This document shows, one piece after another, positions 1-7,872 of a stretch of DNA of 64,000 nt. The position numbers and the translations under genes were made by a program. Under the pieces are notes generated by a model. The model saw only the letters and a list, made by a program, of their open reading frames with translations, ran no database searches and was not told the origin of the DNA. This DNA comes from JAOAFZ01 sp964412815 (GTDB lineage: Bacteria; Patescibacteriota; Microgenomatia; UBA1406; GWC2-37-13): positions 1 through 64,000 of the forward strand of contig CAYPQF010000026.1 of the NCBI GenBank assembly GCA_964412815.1, in the 5' to 3' direction. Every line of letters starts with the position of its first letter. Within the stretch, counting starts at the first letter, position 1.

Positions 1-1117
1 CGCGGATCTTGATCACGCCGAACTCGGGCTGCGAGTTGGCCGGCAGCGTCGCGGGGTTCTTCTTCTCGGCCGCCACGCCGCCCTGGTACCACCACTTGAC
101 GGGCGCGGGGCGCTGCGTCGGGCGGACGGCCGGCTGGTTGCCGGTGGCGGGCACGGAGGTCACGGCCGCGGGCGCCGCGGTGGGCGCGATGGCGGTGTTG
201 GCCGGCACGTTCTCGCCGGTCAGGAGCCAGGTCGCGATCGGGAAGAGCTGGTCGTTTACGGGGTGGCCGCTGTAGTTGAGCAGGCGCACCATCGTGTAGC
301 CGTCCATCGGCGCGGGCTCCTTGGTGATCTCGAGGAAGTCGGTGGACATGATGTCTTGCCCGGCCGTCCCGATGGTCACCGGGGAGACGGGCTCGTCGAG
401 GTCGTTGAGCGAGATCTCGTCCGTGTACTCCAGGTCGGCGCGGATGCCCTTGGGCTGGACGATCTGGTTCATCGCCGCCAGCTCCTCGGGGGTGCGGCGG
501 ACGATGGTGTTGTCGACGAAGACGCGGCCGTTGTCCGTGATGATACCCACCAGCGTCTGTCCGTCGGCGGTCACGAAGTAGACGGTGTCGAAGGTGTAGC
601 GAACCACGCTGATGGGCTGGTCAGTCGCCAGGGTGTCGAGCTCCGTCACCATGGGGGTGTCGTGCGGGAGCACGAACCGGTCGTCCTGCAGCGCGTCGTC
701 CCGCTCGGCCTGGAGCGCCGCGGCGGTCGCGTTGACGAGGTCGATGTTGGCCTGCGCCGTCTCCTGCGCGCGCTGCGCGTTGGCCTGCACGCGGTCGGCC
801 TCGCTCCAGGCGATGGCCTCGGAGGTCTGGGCCGTCTCGGCCTGGCTCTGCCAGTTCTGCGCGGCGCCCTGGTTCTCAGCGGCGACGGTGGCGAGGGTGG
901 ACGCCGTGCTCTGGCTCTCGTCCAGGCTGGTCTCGAGGCTCTCGATGGTCTGGCCGGCCTCCGTGGCGGCGTTGTTGGCGCGCATGTAGAGGGCGGCGAA
1001 GACCAGGCCGCCGATCAGCAGCAGGGCCGCGATCAGCGTCGGGATCCAGAACCAGGGGTTGCGAATGTTGTTCCGCCAGGTGGGCTGCTCGTCATCGATC
1101 AGGATGGTCTCGCTCAT
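1..1117 (-). CDS. Membrane-anchored coiled-coil protein, GC-rich, partial
   Basis: The minus-strand frame is open from an ATG at 1117 to the left edge, so the C-terminus is missing (372 codons seen). Residues 1-15 are acidic and polar, about 18-45 form one strong membrane helix, and about 45-115 are Ala/Gln/Glu/Thr-rich and look like a coiled coil. A mixed alpha/beta region follows to about residue 300, then an Ala/Pro/Thr-rich stretch. The likely topology is a short cytoplasmic N-terminus with a long extracytoplasmic part. An AGAGGA Shine-Dalgarno lies at 1124-1129, 6 nt before the start. Its G+C is clearly above that of the dcw genes and third codon positions are mostly G or C, which suggests recent acquisition or unusual selection. 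I do not recognise a family. Plus-strand open frames over it are GC-driven shadows. Confidence 0.8.
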   Translation of the reverse strand, partial: MSETILIDDEQPTWRNNIRNPWFWIPTLIAALLLIGGLVFAALYMRANNAATEAGQTIESLETSLDESQSTASTLATVAAENQGAAQNWQSQAETAQTSEAIAWSEADRVQANAQRAQETAQANIDLVNATAAALQAERDDALQDDRFVLPHDTPMVTELDTLATDQPISVVRYTFDTVYFVTADGQTLVGIITDNGRVFVDNTIVRRTPEELAAMNQIVQPKGIRADLEYTDEISLNDLDEPVSPVTIGTAGQDIMSTDFLEITKEPAPMDGYTMVRLLNYSGHPVNDQLFPIATWLLTGENVPANTAIAPTAAPAAVTSVPATGNQPAVRPTQRPAPVKWWYQGGVAAEKKNPATLPANSQPEFGVIKIR

Positions 1118-1141
1118 GGGTGTTCCTCTGTTCTTTGCTTC

Positions 1142-1202
1142 CAGTAGTCGGGAAAGCCGTGCCGGCATCTTTCGATGCTGACGCGGTCGTTCCCTACTAC
1201 TG
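1142..1202 (-). promoter_or_regulatory. Long stem-loop in the 5' leader
   Basis: Arms 1142-1154 and 1190-1202 are 13 bases each and complementary except at one position. The enclosed segment can form a smaller hairpin (gcatc/gatgc around a tttc loop). It lies between the leader mini-ORF and the Shine-Dalgarno of the gene starting at 1117, where it could act in attenuation, RNA stability or translation control. No U-run follows, so it is not a standard terminator. Confidence 0.6.
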
Positions 1203-1213
1203 AACCGGTTTTG

Positions 1214-1231
1214 TTAAAGTTCGTTATGCAT
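1214..1231 (-). CDS. Possible leader peptide MHNEL
   Basis: ATG at 1231 is followed by four sense codons and TAA. A perfect AGGAGG at 1239-1244 sits 7 nt upstream, a better ribosome site than that of the main gene. It lies inside the predicted 5' leader. The peptide is too short to have a function of its own, so ribosome occupancy here may control folding of the stem-loop at 1142-1202. Whether it is translated is inference. Confidence 0.4.
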   Translation of the reverse strand: MHNEL

Positions 1232-1340
1232 AGTACTCCCTCCTAAGGGTTAAAGGTGTGCACAAAAGGAGAGAGCCCTGCGCTCAGAGCGTGTAGGTAA
1301 CCGCAGTATTCGATAATAGTGCTGCGTTTTGCATGCGAGT

Positions 1341-1369
1341 TTTATAACATAATATCCTATAGAAATCAA
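1341..1369 (-). promoter_or_regulatory. Promoter for the gene starting at 1117
   Basis: Minus-strand -35 TTGATT (1364-1369), 17-base spacer, -10 TATAAA (1341-1346). The predicted RNA start near 1334 gives a leader of about 215 nt, far longer than elsewhere in the window. Confidence 0.6.
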
Positions 1370-1404
1370 GTGTTGTAAGAATTATGAAGAGAAAAGGAGT
1401 GGTT

Positions 1405-1429
1405 GGGCAGGTGCGTTGTGCACCTGCCC
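1405..1429 (-). terminator. Terminator-like hairpin after the 1467-2261 gene
   Basis: A perfect 10-base stem (gggcaggtgc / gcacctgccc) with a 5-base loop lies about 38 nt past the stop of the minus-strand gene. The minus-strand sequence after it is C/T-rich rather than a pure U-run, so termination may be imperfect. Confidence 0.55.
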
Positions 1430-1466
1430 TCCCTACCATAGCGTCGGACGTGCGTCGCGGAATGGA

Positions 1467-2261
1467 CTAGAATCCGGGTGCCTCGTACCAGTTGACGGTC
1501 GTGGCAGTGCCACTCGAGATCTGAACCTCGACCGCTCCAGAAAAGTCCGCCTCACGTCCCGGGACCTCGACCACGAGAGTCCTCCACGTGCCATCGGGCA
1601 GGCCACAGATGCGGTACTCGCCCGTCTCGCGGTTAACCTCGGTCCAGCGGTCGTCCGTACCTGAGGCCACCGAGACCTTGACGCTCTCGACCGGATTGGT
1701 CATGACGACCTGACCGGTAAGACAGCCACCGGTCTCCCCTTCGCGCAGACCCCCGGGCGCCATCAGCTCGGGGTTAAACCTGATGATACCTCCGGTGACC
1801 GAAACTTCTGTTGCCACCACCGTGGTTGGTTCAGGCATAGGGGCCGGTGTTTCCGCCAAAGGAACTGCGGTGGGCTCCGATCCGCCACCAAAGATCGAGT
1901 CGATGATGCTCCCCAGATCGACCTGGTTCGTCGGCACCGGAGTAGCAGCGGACGGATCAGGGGTGGGGTCAAGATGACCTGGATAGACCACAATCGTTCT
2001 GACCTGCGGTTGAGACTGCTCACCAGGAGCAGGTGGTGGCTGCTCGCCGGGGACAGGTTGCACCTGTCCCCCAATCTGAGATGTCTGTTGTACTGATTGA
2101 GTAGGCGCACTAAAGACGCCACTCAGTGCACCCGCCCGTTCCCGAAAACCCGGGGCCATACGGGATAGCAGCCACAGTAGAATCAGGACAATCCAGATCA
2201 GGAGGGCGAGGATCTTCAGCCAGCGGGGAGCTTTTCCAATCTCCCGTGCCAGCCAGTTCAT
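1467..2261 (-). CDS. Membrane-anchored protein with Pro/Thr linker and beta domain
   Basis: 264 residues. A positively charged N-terminus precedes one membrane helix at about 15-34. A Pro/Thr/Ala/Gln-rich linker spans about 50-155. A C-terminal domain of about 100 residues begins near 160 and resembles carboxypeptidase-regulatory or Cna-B-like beta folds (GCLTGQV start, GEYRICGLPDG turn); its two cysteines could form a disulfide. It probably exposes a beta domain outside the membrane. It has its own promoter and a GAGGAG-type Shine-Dalgarno 7 nt before ATG, and lies directly downstream of ftsZ. G+C is above the dcw average. The specific function is unknown. Confidence 0.75.
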   Translation of the reverse strand: MNWLAREIGKAPRWLKILALLIWIVLILLWLLSRMAPGFRERAGALSGVFSAPTQSVQQTSQIGGQVQPVPGEQPPPAPGEQSQPQVRTIVVYPGHLDPTPDPSAATPVPTNQVDLGSIIDSIFGGGSEPTAVPLAETPAPMPEPTTVVATEVSVTGGIIRFNPELMAPGGLREGETGGCLTGQVVMTNPVESVKVSVASGTDDRWTEVNRETGEYRICGLPDGTWRTLVVEVPGREADFSGAVEVQISSGTATTVNWYEAPGF

Positions 2262-2307
2262 AGGCAGACTCCTCTCGTCTCACGAGATACTATGATAAGT
2301 AGCACAA

Positions 2308-2336
2308 ACTATATCACATAAGCGAGATAAAGTAAA
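2308..2336 (-). promoter_or_regulatory. Promoter for the 1467-2261 gene
   Basis: -35 TTTACT (2331-2336), 17-base spacer, -10 TATAGT (2308-2313), minus strand. The leader of about 40 nt contains a small hairpin (tctcgt/acgaga) and a Shine-Dalgarno. Confidence 0.6.
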
Positions 2337-2347
2337 GATTTGACCGG

Positions 2348-3511
2348 TTATTTCCGGCGCAGGAAGGTCGGGATATCAAATTCATCGTCATCGTCAACAG
2401 CTACTTCTTTTGGTTGTGAATGATGTGTTTGTGCACGACGCGGTGGTTCCTCCGGTTCTTCCGGTGGGTACAGTTCAACGGATTCTTCTTCTTCGAGTTG
2501 TTCATCCAACTGTTTCTGGAGACGAGGACGCTGGTTATTAAACTGGAAACGCAGACGCGACTCATCAAACCGGGTCGCAACAACCGTGATCTTAATCTGA
2601 TCGACCATCTTTTCATCAATAGCCGATCCGAAGATGATATCAGCATCAGAATCAACAGTCTTCTGAATAATGGAAGCGGCTTCGTCAATCTCGTTCATTG
2701 AGAGATCTGGACCGCCGACTACATTAAATAGAACGCCCTTTGCTCCCTCGATCGAAGCATCGAGCAATGGCGAGGAGATAGCCTGTTTAATAGCGGAGAT
2801 AGCACGTTTTTCACCCGTTCCCATTCCAATTCCCATGAGTGCAGTACCGGAATTTTGCATGATGGTTTTGACATCAGCAAAGTCTACGTTAATTAAGCCT
2901 GGCAGGGTAATCAGTTCGGCAATACCGCGGACACCCTGGTACAAGACCGAGTCAATTCGTTTAAATGCATCTAAAATAGAAGTTTTCTTGTCAATAACTT
3001 GAAGTACTCGCTGATTCGGTACGACAATCAAGGTATCTACTTTTTCTTTGAGCCGTTCAATACCTTCTTCTGCGTTGTATCTTCGTTTTGCGCCTTCAAA
3101 ATCGAATGGTTTTGTGACCACAGCCACCGTTAATGCTCCGGATTCCTTGACGATCTCAGCTACAACCGGGGCAGCACCGGTACCGGTTCCTCCGCCTGCG
3201 CCACAGGTAATAAAGACCATATCCGAGCCGTCTAGTTCTTCTTTAATACTTTCACGGGATTCTTCTGCTGCCTGACGTCCCATCTCCGGATCTCCACCGG
3301 AACCAAGTCCACGGGTAAGGGTTTCACCAATTTGAATTTTAATTTCTGCTTTATTGTTCAAAAGTGCCTGGGCATCTGTATTTACAGCCACAAACTCGAC
3401 ACCGGGGATTCCTCCCTCGACAATCATGGATGAAAGTGCGTTTCCACCGCCACCTCCGACGCCAATAACTTTAATTTTTGCTGGTTGCCCAGCAGTAGGT
3501 TTTACGAGCAT
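2348..3511 (-). CDS. ftsZ: Cell division protein FtsZ
   Basis: 387 residues, a normal FtsZ length. FtsZ is the tubulin-like GTPase that forms the cytoplasmic division ring. The N-terminal glycine-rich loop (GGGGGN, about 19-24), the tubulin signature GGGTGTG (107-113), an acidic and Gln/Arg-rich linker from about 320, and the C-terminal peptide DIPTFLRRK that binds FtsA are all visible. It is the last gene of the dcw cluster, 62 bases after ftsA, and has its own promoter in that gap, so its dosage can be set apart from the Mur enzymes. No terminator is visible after it. Confidence 0.98.
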   Translation of the reverse strand: MLVKPTAGQPAKIKVIGVGGGGGNALSSMIVEGGIPGVEFVAVNTDAQALLNNKAEIKIQIGETLTRGLGSGGDPEMGRQAAEESRESIKEELDGSDMVFITCGAGGGTGTGAAPVVAEIVKESGALTVAVVTKPFDFEGAKRRYNAEEGIERLKEKVDTLIVVPNQRVLQVIDKKTSILDAFKRIDSVLYQGVRGIAELITLPGLINVDFADVKTIMQNSGTALMGIGMGTGEKRAISAIKQAISSPLLDASIEGAKGVLFNVVGGPDLSMNEIDEAASIIQKTVDSDADIIFGSAIDEKMVDQIKITVVATRFDESRLRFQFNNQRPRLQKQLDEQLEEEESVELYPPEEPEEPPRRAQTHHSQPKEVAVDDDDEFDIPTFLRRK

Positions 3512-3525
3512 ATATAAACACTATT

Positions 3526-3554
3526 ATTATAACCGTAATCTATCATATTGTATA
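3526..3554 (-). promoter_or_regulatory. ftsZ promoter
   Basis: -35 TATACA (3549-3554), 17-base spacer, -10 TATAAT (3526-3531). The ATG at 3511 lies 14 nt past the -10, giving a leader of roughly 7 nt without a Shine-Dalgarno. Confidence 0.6.
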
Positions 3555-3573
3555 GATAAGTGCAAACGTGCTT

Positions 3574-4851
3574 TTACGGCAGGAACTGTTTGAAAAAGTC
3601 TTTGACCTTGGAAAGTGAAGAGTTCAAAGAAATTCCTTCGAGCACTTTGTTGAAGTTTTTCGATCCTCCCGCTTCTCCATGTGAAAACTTATTTCCGTAA
3701 TAAATTAATCCACTGGTGGTTGCATACTGAGGATCATTAATTTCGTCTGTTAATCCGGATAACTTATTCGGGACACCAACACGAATCGGTAGACCAAGAT
3801 ATTTTCTTCCCATTTCGACCATGAAAATGGTCTCCGCTCCTCCACCGGTCATTACAATGCCGGAGGGAATCTGCTTGGTAAAGCCGCTTTTTTCAATCTC
3901 TTCACCGATAAATGCATAGATTTCTTCCATGCGGGGGGCAATAATACCCTCAACTACTGCTTTCGGGGTTACATCATTTACCTGTTCCGGCAACATTAAG
4001 GAACTGAAGTCATACTTCTTTTCCGGTTTACGCTGCTTCATTGTTTCCTGAATACCTCGTGCATTGCGGCTGAGGTAGAGTTTGATCTTTTCTGCAGATT
4101 CCAGTGATACCCGGAGTCCGACTGCAATATCGTTGGTAATATGCTTGGCGCCAATCGGAATAGAGGCAGAGTAAGATAATGATCCTTCTACGTAGATACA
4201 CAGATCAATTTTTCCGCCTCCCATATCTACCACACAGACTCCCAGATCTTTTTCGGTATCGGTAAGCACTGCCTCAGCAGAAGCCACCCCTGAAAAGATG
4301 TAGCCTGCATTATCAATACCCAGGTCATTCAGACAGCGGTCAATATTCTTAAGGTTGGTGGTCGATGCAGTAATGATATGCGTATCTACTTCGAGGCGGA
4401 CACCACTCATTCCTACCGGATTATTAATGCCAGTCTGACCATCGACGCTGTATTCACGGGGAGAGACCTCAATAATCTGACGGGTTGTCGAAAGGGAGAT
4501 CGCGCGTGCTGCATCAATCACCCGGTCCACATCCTCGTCCATAATCTCGTTATTCGGACTGGAGACTGCCACAATGCCATGTGAATTTAAAGAAGCGATA
4601 TGAGGACCGCCTACGGAGACAAACGCCTGGGTAATCTTATGGCCTGCCATACGCTCAGCTTTTTCGACACTTTCTTCAACAGCTGAGGTTACCTGCTCAA
4701 TATCGACAATGAGTCCTTTTTTTACGCCGCGGGATGGAGAGATGTTAAATCCTATAACACGGACTTCGTTACTTTCTGGAGAAGTGATACCAACGATTGT
4801 AGCAATTTTTGAGCTACCAATATCAATTCCACTTACAAGAATTTCACTCAT
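3574..4851 (-). CDS. ftsA: Cell division protein FtsA
   Basis: 425 residues from the ATG at 4851. FtsA is the actin-like ATPase that ties FtsZ to the membrane. The phosphate-1 motif (GIDIGSSKIA, near residue 8), phosphate-2 motif (VVDMGGGKIDL) and adenosine motif (VMTGGGAE) are present, and a hydrophobic, basic C-terminal helix (KDFFKQFL) fits the membrane-targeting sequence. A longer frame begins at 4869, but the ATG at 4851 follows an extended -10 by 6 nt and starts the conserved domain directly. It follows ftsQ and precedes ftsZ, the usual dcw order. Confidence 0.96.
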   Translation of the reverse strand: MSEILVSGIDIGSSKIATIVGITSPESNEVRVIGFNISPSRGVKKGLIVDIEQVTSAVEESVEKAERMAGHKITQAFVSVGGPHIASLNSHGIVAVSSPNNEIMDEDVDRVIDAARAISLSTTRQIIEVSPREYSVDGQTGINNPVGMSGVRLEVDTHIITASTTNLKNIDRCLNDLGIDNAGYIFSGVASAEAVLTDTEKDLGVCVVDMGGGKIDLCIYVEGSLSYSASIPIGAKHITNDIAVGLRVSLESAEKIKLYLSRNARGIQETMKQRKPEKKYDFSSLMLPEQVNDVTPKAVVEGIIAPRMEEIYAFIGEEIEKSGFTKQIPSGIVMTGGGAETIFMVEMGRKYLGLPIRVGVPNKLSGLTDEINDPQYATTSGLIYYGNKFSHGEAGGSKNFNKVLEGISLNSSLSKVKDFFKQFLP

Positions 4852-4857
4852 AGATAC

Positions 4858-4863
4858 AGAATA
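4858..4863 (-). promoter_or_regulatory. ftsA -10 element, leaderless-type
   Basis: TATTCT preceded by TGG (extended -10), ending 6 nt before the ATG at 4851. No clear -35 and no Shine-Dalgarno. Confidence 0.5.
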
Positions 4864-4884
4864 CCACAATTAGATAAAAATAGG

Positions 4885-5631
4885 TTACTTAATTGGCTGA
4901 TAGATCGGTTTATCGAACCGCACATCGATCAGTTTATAGTCTTCCCCCTCCCGTGCAATTGCTTTCAAGAGCATGTCCAGTTGATATTTCTGTTGATTCA
5001 GCTCTTTCTCAGTTGTAAACAGATACTCTTTTTCTTTATCAGATACTAATCGTATCATATGAAAACCGGCAATATCAATAGTCTTTATCACAATCCCATA
5101 TCCTTTCAGCTGTTTCAGAAATGAAATTGCAAGAAGAATGTCCTGATAAGCCAATGTATTACCTGCCTGCGTCGCGAGAAAATTAAAATTCTGATAGTAC
5201 TTCATTACAGGATACCCTTGTAAGGGTTCGCGCATTTTCTCAAGCACCGTTCCATCATCTGCGAGTAAAAAAAATCCTTCTTTTGTTTGTAACAGTACAT
5301 AGGGGGTATACGTCCGGACCTCCAGACGAACCTGGCCCGGTGGCACCCGGCGTACGGTGATTGACTCAACATAGGGATTCAGTCTGGTTAACGTTTCCCC
5401 GATTTCCTGCTCCCGCAATGTCACCATAGTCTGTTCTTTTATCAGATCAATTCCGACAATATCAACCGGTTTCGAGCCTTTTGCGTATACCACCTCAATT
5501 TTGTTGATCAGGAGGAAGGTATGCACCATGTATAACAGGAGAAAACCGGAGACGATAGCCGTTACAAAAAGAATATACGAAAATCCTGTTTTAAAAAACT
5601 GTTTGAACGACCAGTTCCGCAGCATCTTCAC
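4885..5631 (-). CDS. ftsQ: Cell division protein FtsQ/DivIB
   Basis: 248 residues. A short cytoplasmic N-terminus and one membrane helix (about 15-40) precede a POTRA-like domain (about 45-115) and a beta domain, the FtsQ/DivIB plan of a bitopic divisome scaffold. Sequence identity in this family is low, so the call rests on topology, length and position between murG and ftsA. Its start overlaps the end of murG by about 40 bases, implying translational coupling. Initiation at the third codon (also ATG) is possible. Confidence 0.88.
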   Translation of the reverse strand: MKMLRNWSFKQFFKTGFSYILFVTAIVSGFLLLYMVHTFLLINKIEVVYAKGSKPVDIVGIDLIKEQTMVTLREQEIGETLTRLNPYVESITVRRVPPGQVRLEVRTYTPYVLLQTKEGFFLLADDGTVLEKMREPLQGYPVMKYYQNFNFLATQAGNTLAYQDILLAISFLKQLKGYGIVIKTIDIAGFHMIRLVSDKEKEYLFTTEKELNQQKYQLDMLLKAIAREGEDYKLIDVRFDKPIYQPIK

Positions 5632-6694
5632 GATACAGTTCAGTTAAATTAGTAAATGAGGAGGAGTAAATGCCCCGGTTGTTAAGCATGTGGTTGATGG
5701 TATAGAGCAGTTGCTGACTCGGTTCATCCTGATGAAAGATCTCCGCTACGCCGGCCTTTTGAAGCAGCTGAGCCTGTTCTTCCTGCTCGTTGTGCGCAGA
5801 CCAGGGCAATGGAACGAGCACCGCCGGTTTTTGCAATGCGATCAGTTCAAAAACAGTATTGGCTCCGGAACGGCTGATCACCAACTCTGCATGCGAGTAA
5901 CAATACCCTACTTCTCCCGCAGAGAGATGTTCAACCGGATAGTAACGGGACTGAAGCTCTGCGGGCAATTTCTCTCGAAGGCTTTTGAGACGTTCAAAGT
6001 CGTTGAATTCCTGAACATTTCCTACTTGATGAATTACCGTATATTGAGGGATTAGCTGGGTCAGAATTTGTTCGATGTGGACATTCAGACTATGAGAACC
6101 GAGCGAACCACCGGTGACATAAATAAGTGGCTTATCGAGCGGAAATGCGAACGGTTTTTTTGTTTCTTTGAATAGATGCTTGCGCAGCAAGTTCCCGGTA
6201 ACCAGCACTTTGTGAGAGGGAAAATACCGTGCAGACTGCGGAAACGAGAGAAAAATCGTGTGGGCAATTCTGGCTATAAGACGAGTTGCCAGTCCGGGGT
6301 GAATGGTCTGCTCATGAATATAGACAGGAATGCCTTTAATCCATGCCGCGTAAGCCACGGGCAACGCAATGTATCCGCCAAAGGTAACGACCCGGTCAGG
6401 TTTTTCAGCTGCAATAATGGAGGCGGCACGCAAAAAACCAAGAGGAACATCTATTAAGCTCTTCAGCGTTCTAATTGAAACCAGCCGGGTAAGTCGTCCG
6501 GTCTTCAGATGAATAAATTTGATTCCCAGTGTCTCTGTTTCCTTATATTCATAGGATAACGTCTGTTCGCGTTCATTATTAAACTTACGCCCGACAAACA
6601 CCAGCTCTGTCTGTGTGTGTTCAGGAGCAGCCCGAAGAGCATCAATAAAAGCCAGTGCAGGAGCTGGATGGCCTCCGGTAACAAGTACTTTCAT
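5591..6694 (-). CDS. murG: Lipid II synthase MurG
   Basis: 367 residues from the ATG at 6694. MurG transfers GlcNAc from UDP-GlcNAc to lipid I on the inner membrane face. The C-terminal half is typical: TGGSLGSHSLN loop and the SRSGANTVFEL...KPAVLVPLP donor-site region. The N-terminal glycine loop is shortened to TGGHPAPAL, where most MurG proteins read GGGTGGHxxPAL. The upstream ATG at 6712 overlaps ftsW, but the ATG at 6694 sits 6 nt behind a TATAAT and begins the core MKVLVTGG, so I prefer it. Confidence 0.94.
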   Translation of the reverse strand: MKVLVTGGHPAPALAFIDALRAAPEHTQTELVFVGRKFNNEREQTLSYEYKETETLGIKFIHLKTGRLTRLVSIRTLKSLIDVPLGFLRAASIIAAEKPDRVVTFGGYIALPVAYAAWIKGIPVYIHEQTIHPGLATRLIARIAHTIFLSFPQSARYFPSHKVLVTGNLLRKHLFKETKKPFAFPLDKPLIYVTGGSLGSHSLNVHIEQILTQLIPQYTVIHQVGNVQEFNDFERLKSLREKLPAELQSRYYPVEHLSAGEVGYCYSHAELVISRSGANTVFELIALQKPAVLVPLPWSAHNEQEEQAQLLQKAGVAEIFHQDEPSQQLLYTINHMLNNRGIYSSSFTNLTELYREDAAELVVQTVF

Positions 6695-6700
6695 ACCTTG

Positions 6701-6706
6701 ATTATA
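6701..6706 (-). promoter_or_regulatory. murG -10 element, leaderless-type
   Basis: Perfect TATAAT ending 6 nt before the ATG at 6694, just past the end of ftsW. No clear -35. Confidence 0.45.
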
Positions 6707-6708
6707 CG

Positions 6709-7872
6709 TCATTTTTTGCTGTTCGAAGACGAAACAGAACTTTGACGGAAGATGTTAATAGCAATCCCGAGCATCGCAAAAGCCGGCAGCAGATGTGAGC
6801 CACCATAGGACATAAATGGCAAAGGAACACCAGTAAGCGGCATGAGAGCGACCATTCCTCCCAGATTCACAATCACCTGCAGTGCAAAATAAATAAAGAT
6901 TCCCCCGGCGAGCACTCTGCCGAATGGATCTTCGGTACTACAATATACCCGATACAACATATAGATAAACATGGTAAACATAAAAACCAGGACCACAGAG
7001 CCGATAAAGCCGACTTCTTCTCCAATAATGGCAAAGATAGAGTCGGTATGTGCTTCTGGTAAGAATAAGAATTTCTGTCGGGATGCACCGAATCCTTTGC
7101 CGAAAATGCCACCGCTCGCAAGAGAGATCAGAATCTGGTTAATATGGTATGAAACCCCCAGCGGGTCTTCCTGCGGATTCATAAAGGCCACCAGACGATT
7201 GAACCGGTACGGAGCAGCTTTGATTAATCCATAGAAAGCAACAGCGCCCAACGGCACAAATATGAGGAGTTTATACCAGTCCTTTCCGGCAAGAAAGTAG
7301 ATCATTACTGCCAGGCTGAAGATCACAATAGCGGAACCGATATCCGGCTGGAGAATAATCAGGAACAACATAAAGCATAAGAGCAGGAAAAAAGAGAAAA
7401 ATCGCTTGTCCTCTTTTTGGGAGAACCAGGTGGCAAGATAAATAATGGTGGCGAACTTCGCCAACTCAGTAGGTTGTAAGTTAAAGGGTCCCAGATCAAT
7501 CCAGCTCCGTGCTCCGTTAATCAAACTTCCAATCCCCGGAATCAGCACCAGAATGAGAAGGACAATCGTTGCGAGCAACCCTGGTACCGCAAAATACTTT
7601 AGATTCTTATAGTTGAAGAACGAGAAAAAGACTAAGATAATTGCTCCTGCAGTTAACCAGATCGCCTGCAACCGGAGAAAATGAAAGCTGTCGCCGAACT
7701 CATTCAGGCCATAAACAGAGGATGCCTCGTAGACAAAAAAGAGACCAAACAGCGACAACAACAGTGGAATGACGAGTAATCCCGGCGCAAATTTCCAGAC
7801 AGATGTCTTAGTGCTTGTCTCCTGCTTCTTTTTTGATGTTTTCCGGACTTGTTTTCGAATCGTTCGTGGCAT
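6709..7872 (-). CDS. ftsW: Septal glycan polymerase FtsW (SEDS)
   Basis: 387 residues from the ATG at 7872. FtsW polymerises lipid II together with FtsI. A basic cytoplasmic N-terminus of about 30 residues is followed by about ten membrane helices. SEDS hallmarks are visible: the large loop with PQEDPLGVSYH, the GGIFGKGFGASRQK segment, PEAHTDSIFAIIGEE and the C-terminal PLPFMSYGGS. A longer frame starts at 7992 inside murD, but its extra 40 residues match nothing in the family. The 65-base overlap with murD suggests coupling. Confidence 0.95.
   Translation of the reverse strand: MPRTIRKQVRKTSKKKQETSTKTSVWKFAPGLLVIPLLLSLFGLFFVYEASSVYGLNEFGDSFHFLRLQAIWLTAGAIILVFFSFFNYKNLKYFAVPGLLATIVLLILVLIPGIGSLINGARSWIDLGPFNLQPTELAKFATIIYLATWFSQKEDKRFFSFFLLLCFMLFLIILQPDIGSAIVIFSLAVMIYFLAGKDWYKLLIFVPLGAVAFYGLIKAAPYRFNRLVAFMNPQEDPLGVSYHINQILISLASGGIFGKGFGASRQKFLFLPEAHTDSIFAIIGEEVGFIGSVVLVFMFTMFIYMLYRVYCSTEDPFGRVLAGGIFIYFALQVIVNLGGMVALMPLTGVPLPFMSYGGSHLLPAFAMLGIAINIFRQSSVSSSNSKK

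Larger units (their letters stand above)
1118..1466. other. Intergenic region: structured leader and terminator
   Basis: This 349-base gap holds the promoter, leader mini-ORF and stem-loop of the gene that starts at 1117, plus the terminator of the gene that ends at 1467. A further hairpin may form near the predicted RNA start, with CGCAG/CTGCG arms at about 1302-1326. I see no tRNA, known riboswitch or additional gene. Confidence 0.6.

Noticed and set aside
9..1147. Plus-strand open frames of 86-294 codons over the GC-rich left edge
   Set aside because: The minus strand has one continuous frame with a Shine-Dalgarno, membrane helix and coiled coil; the plus-strand translations are Arg/Gly/Val-rich antisense products of high G+C.
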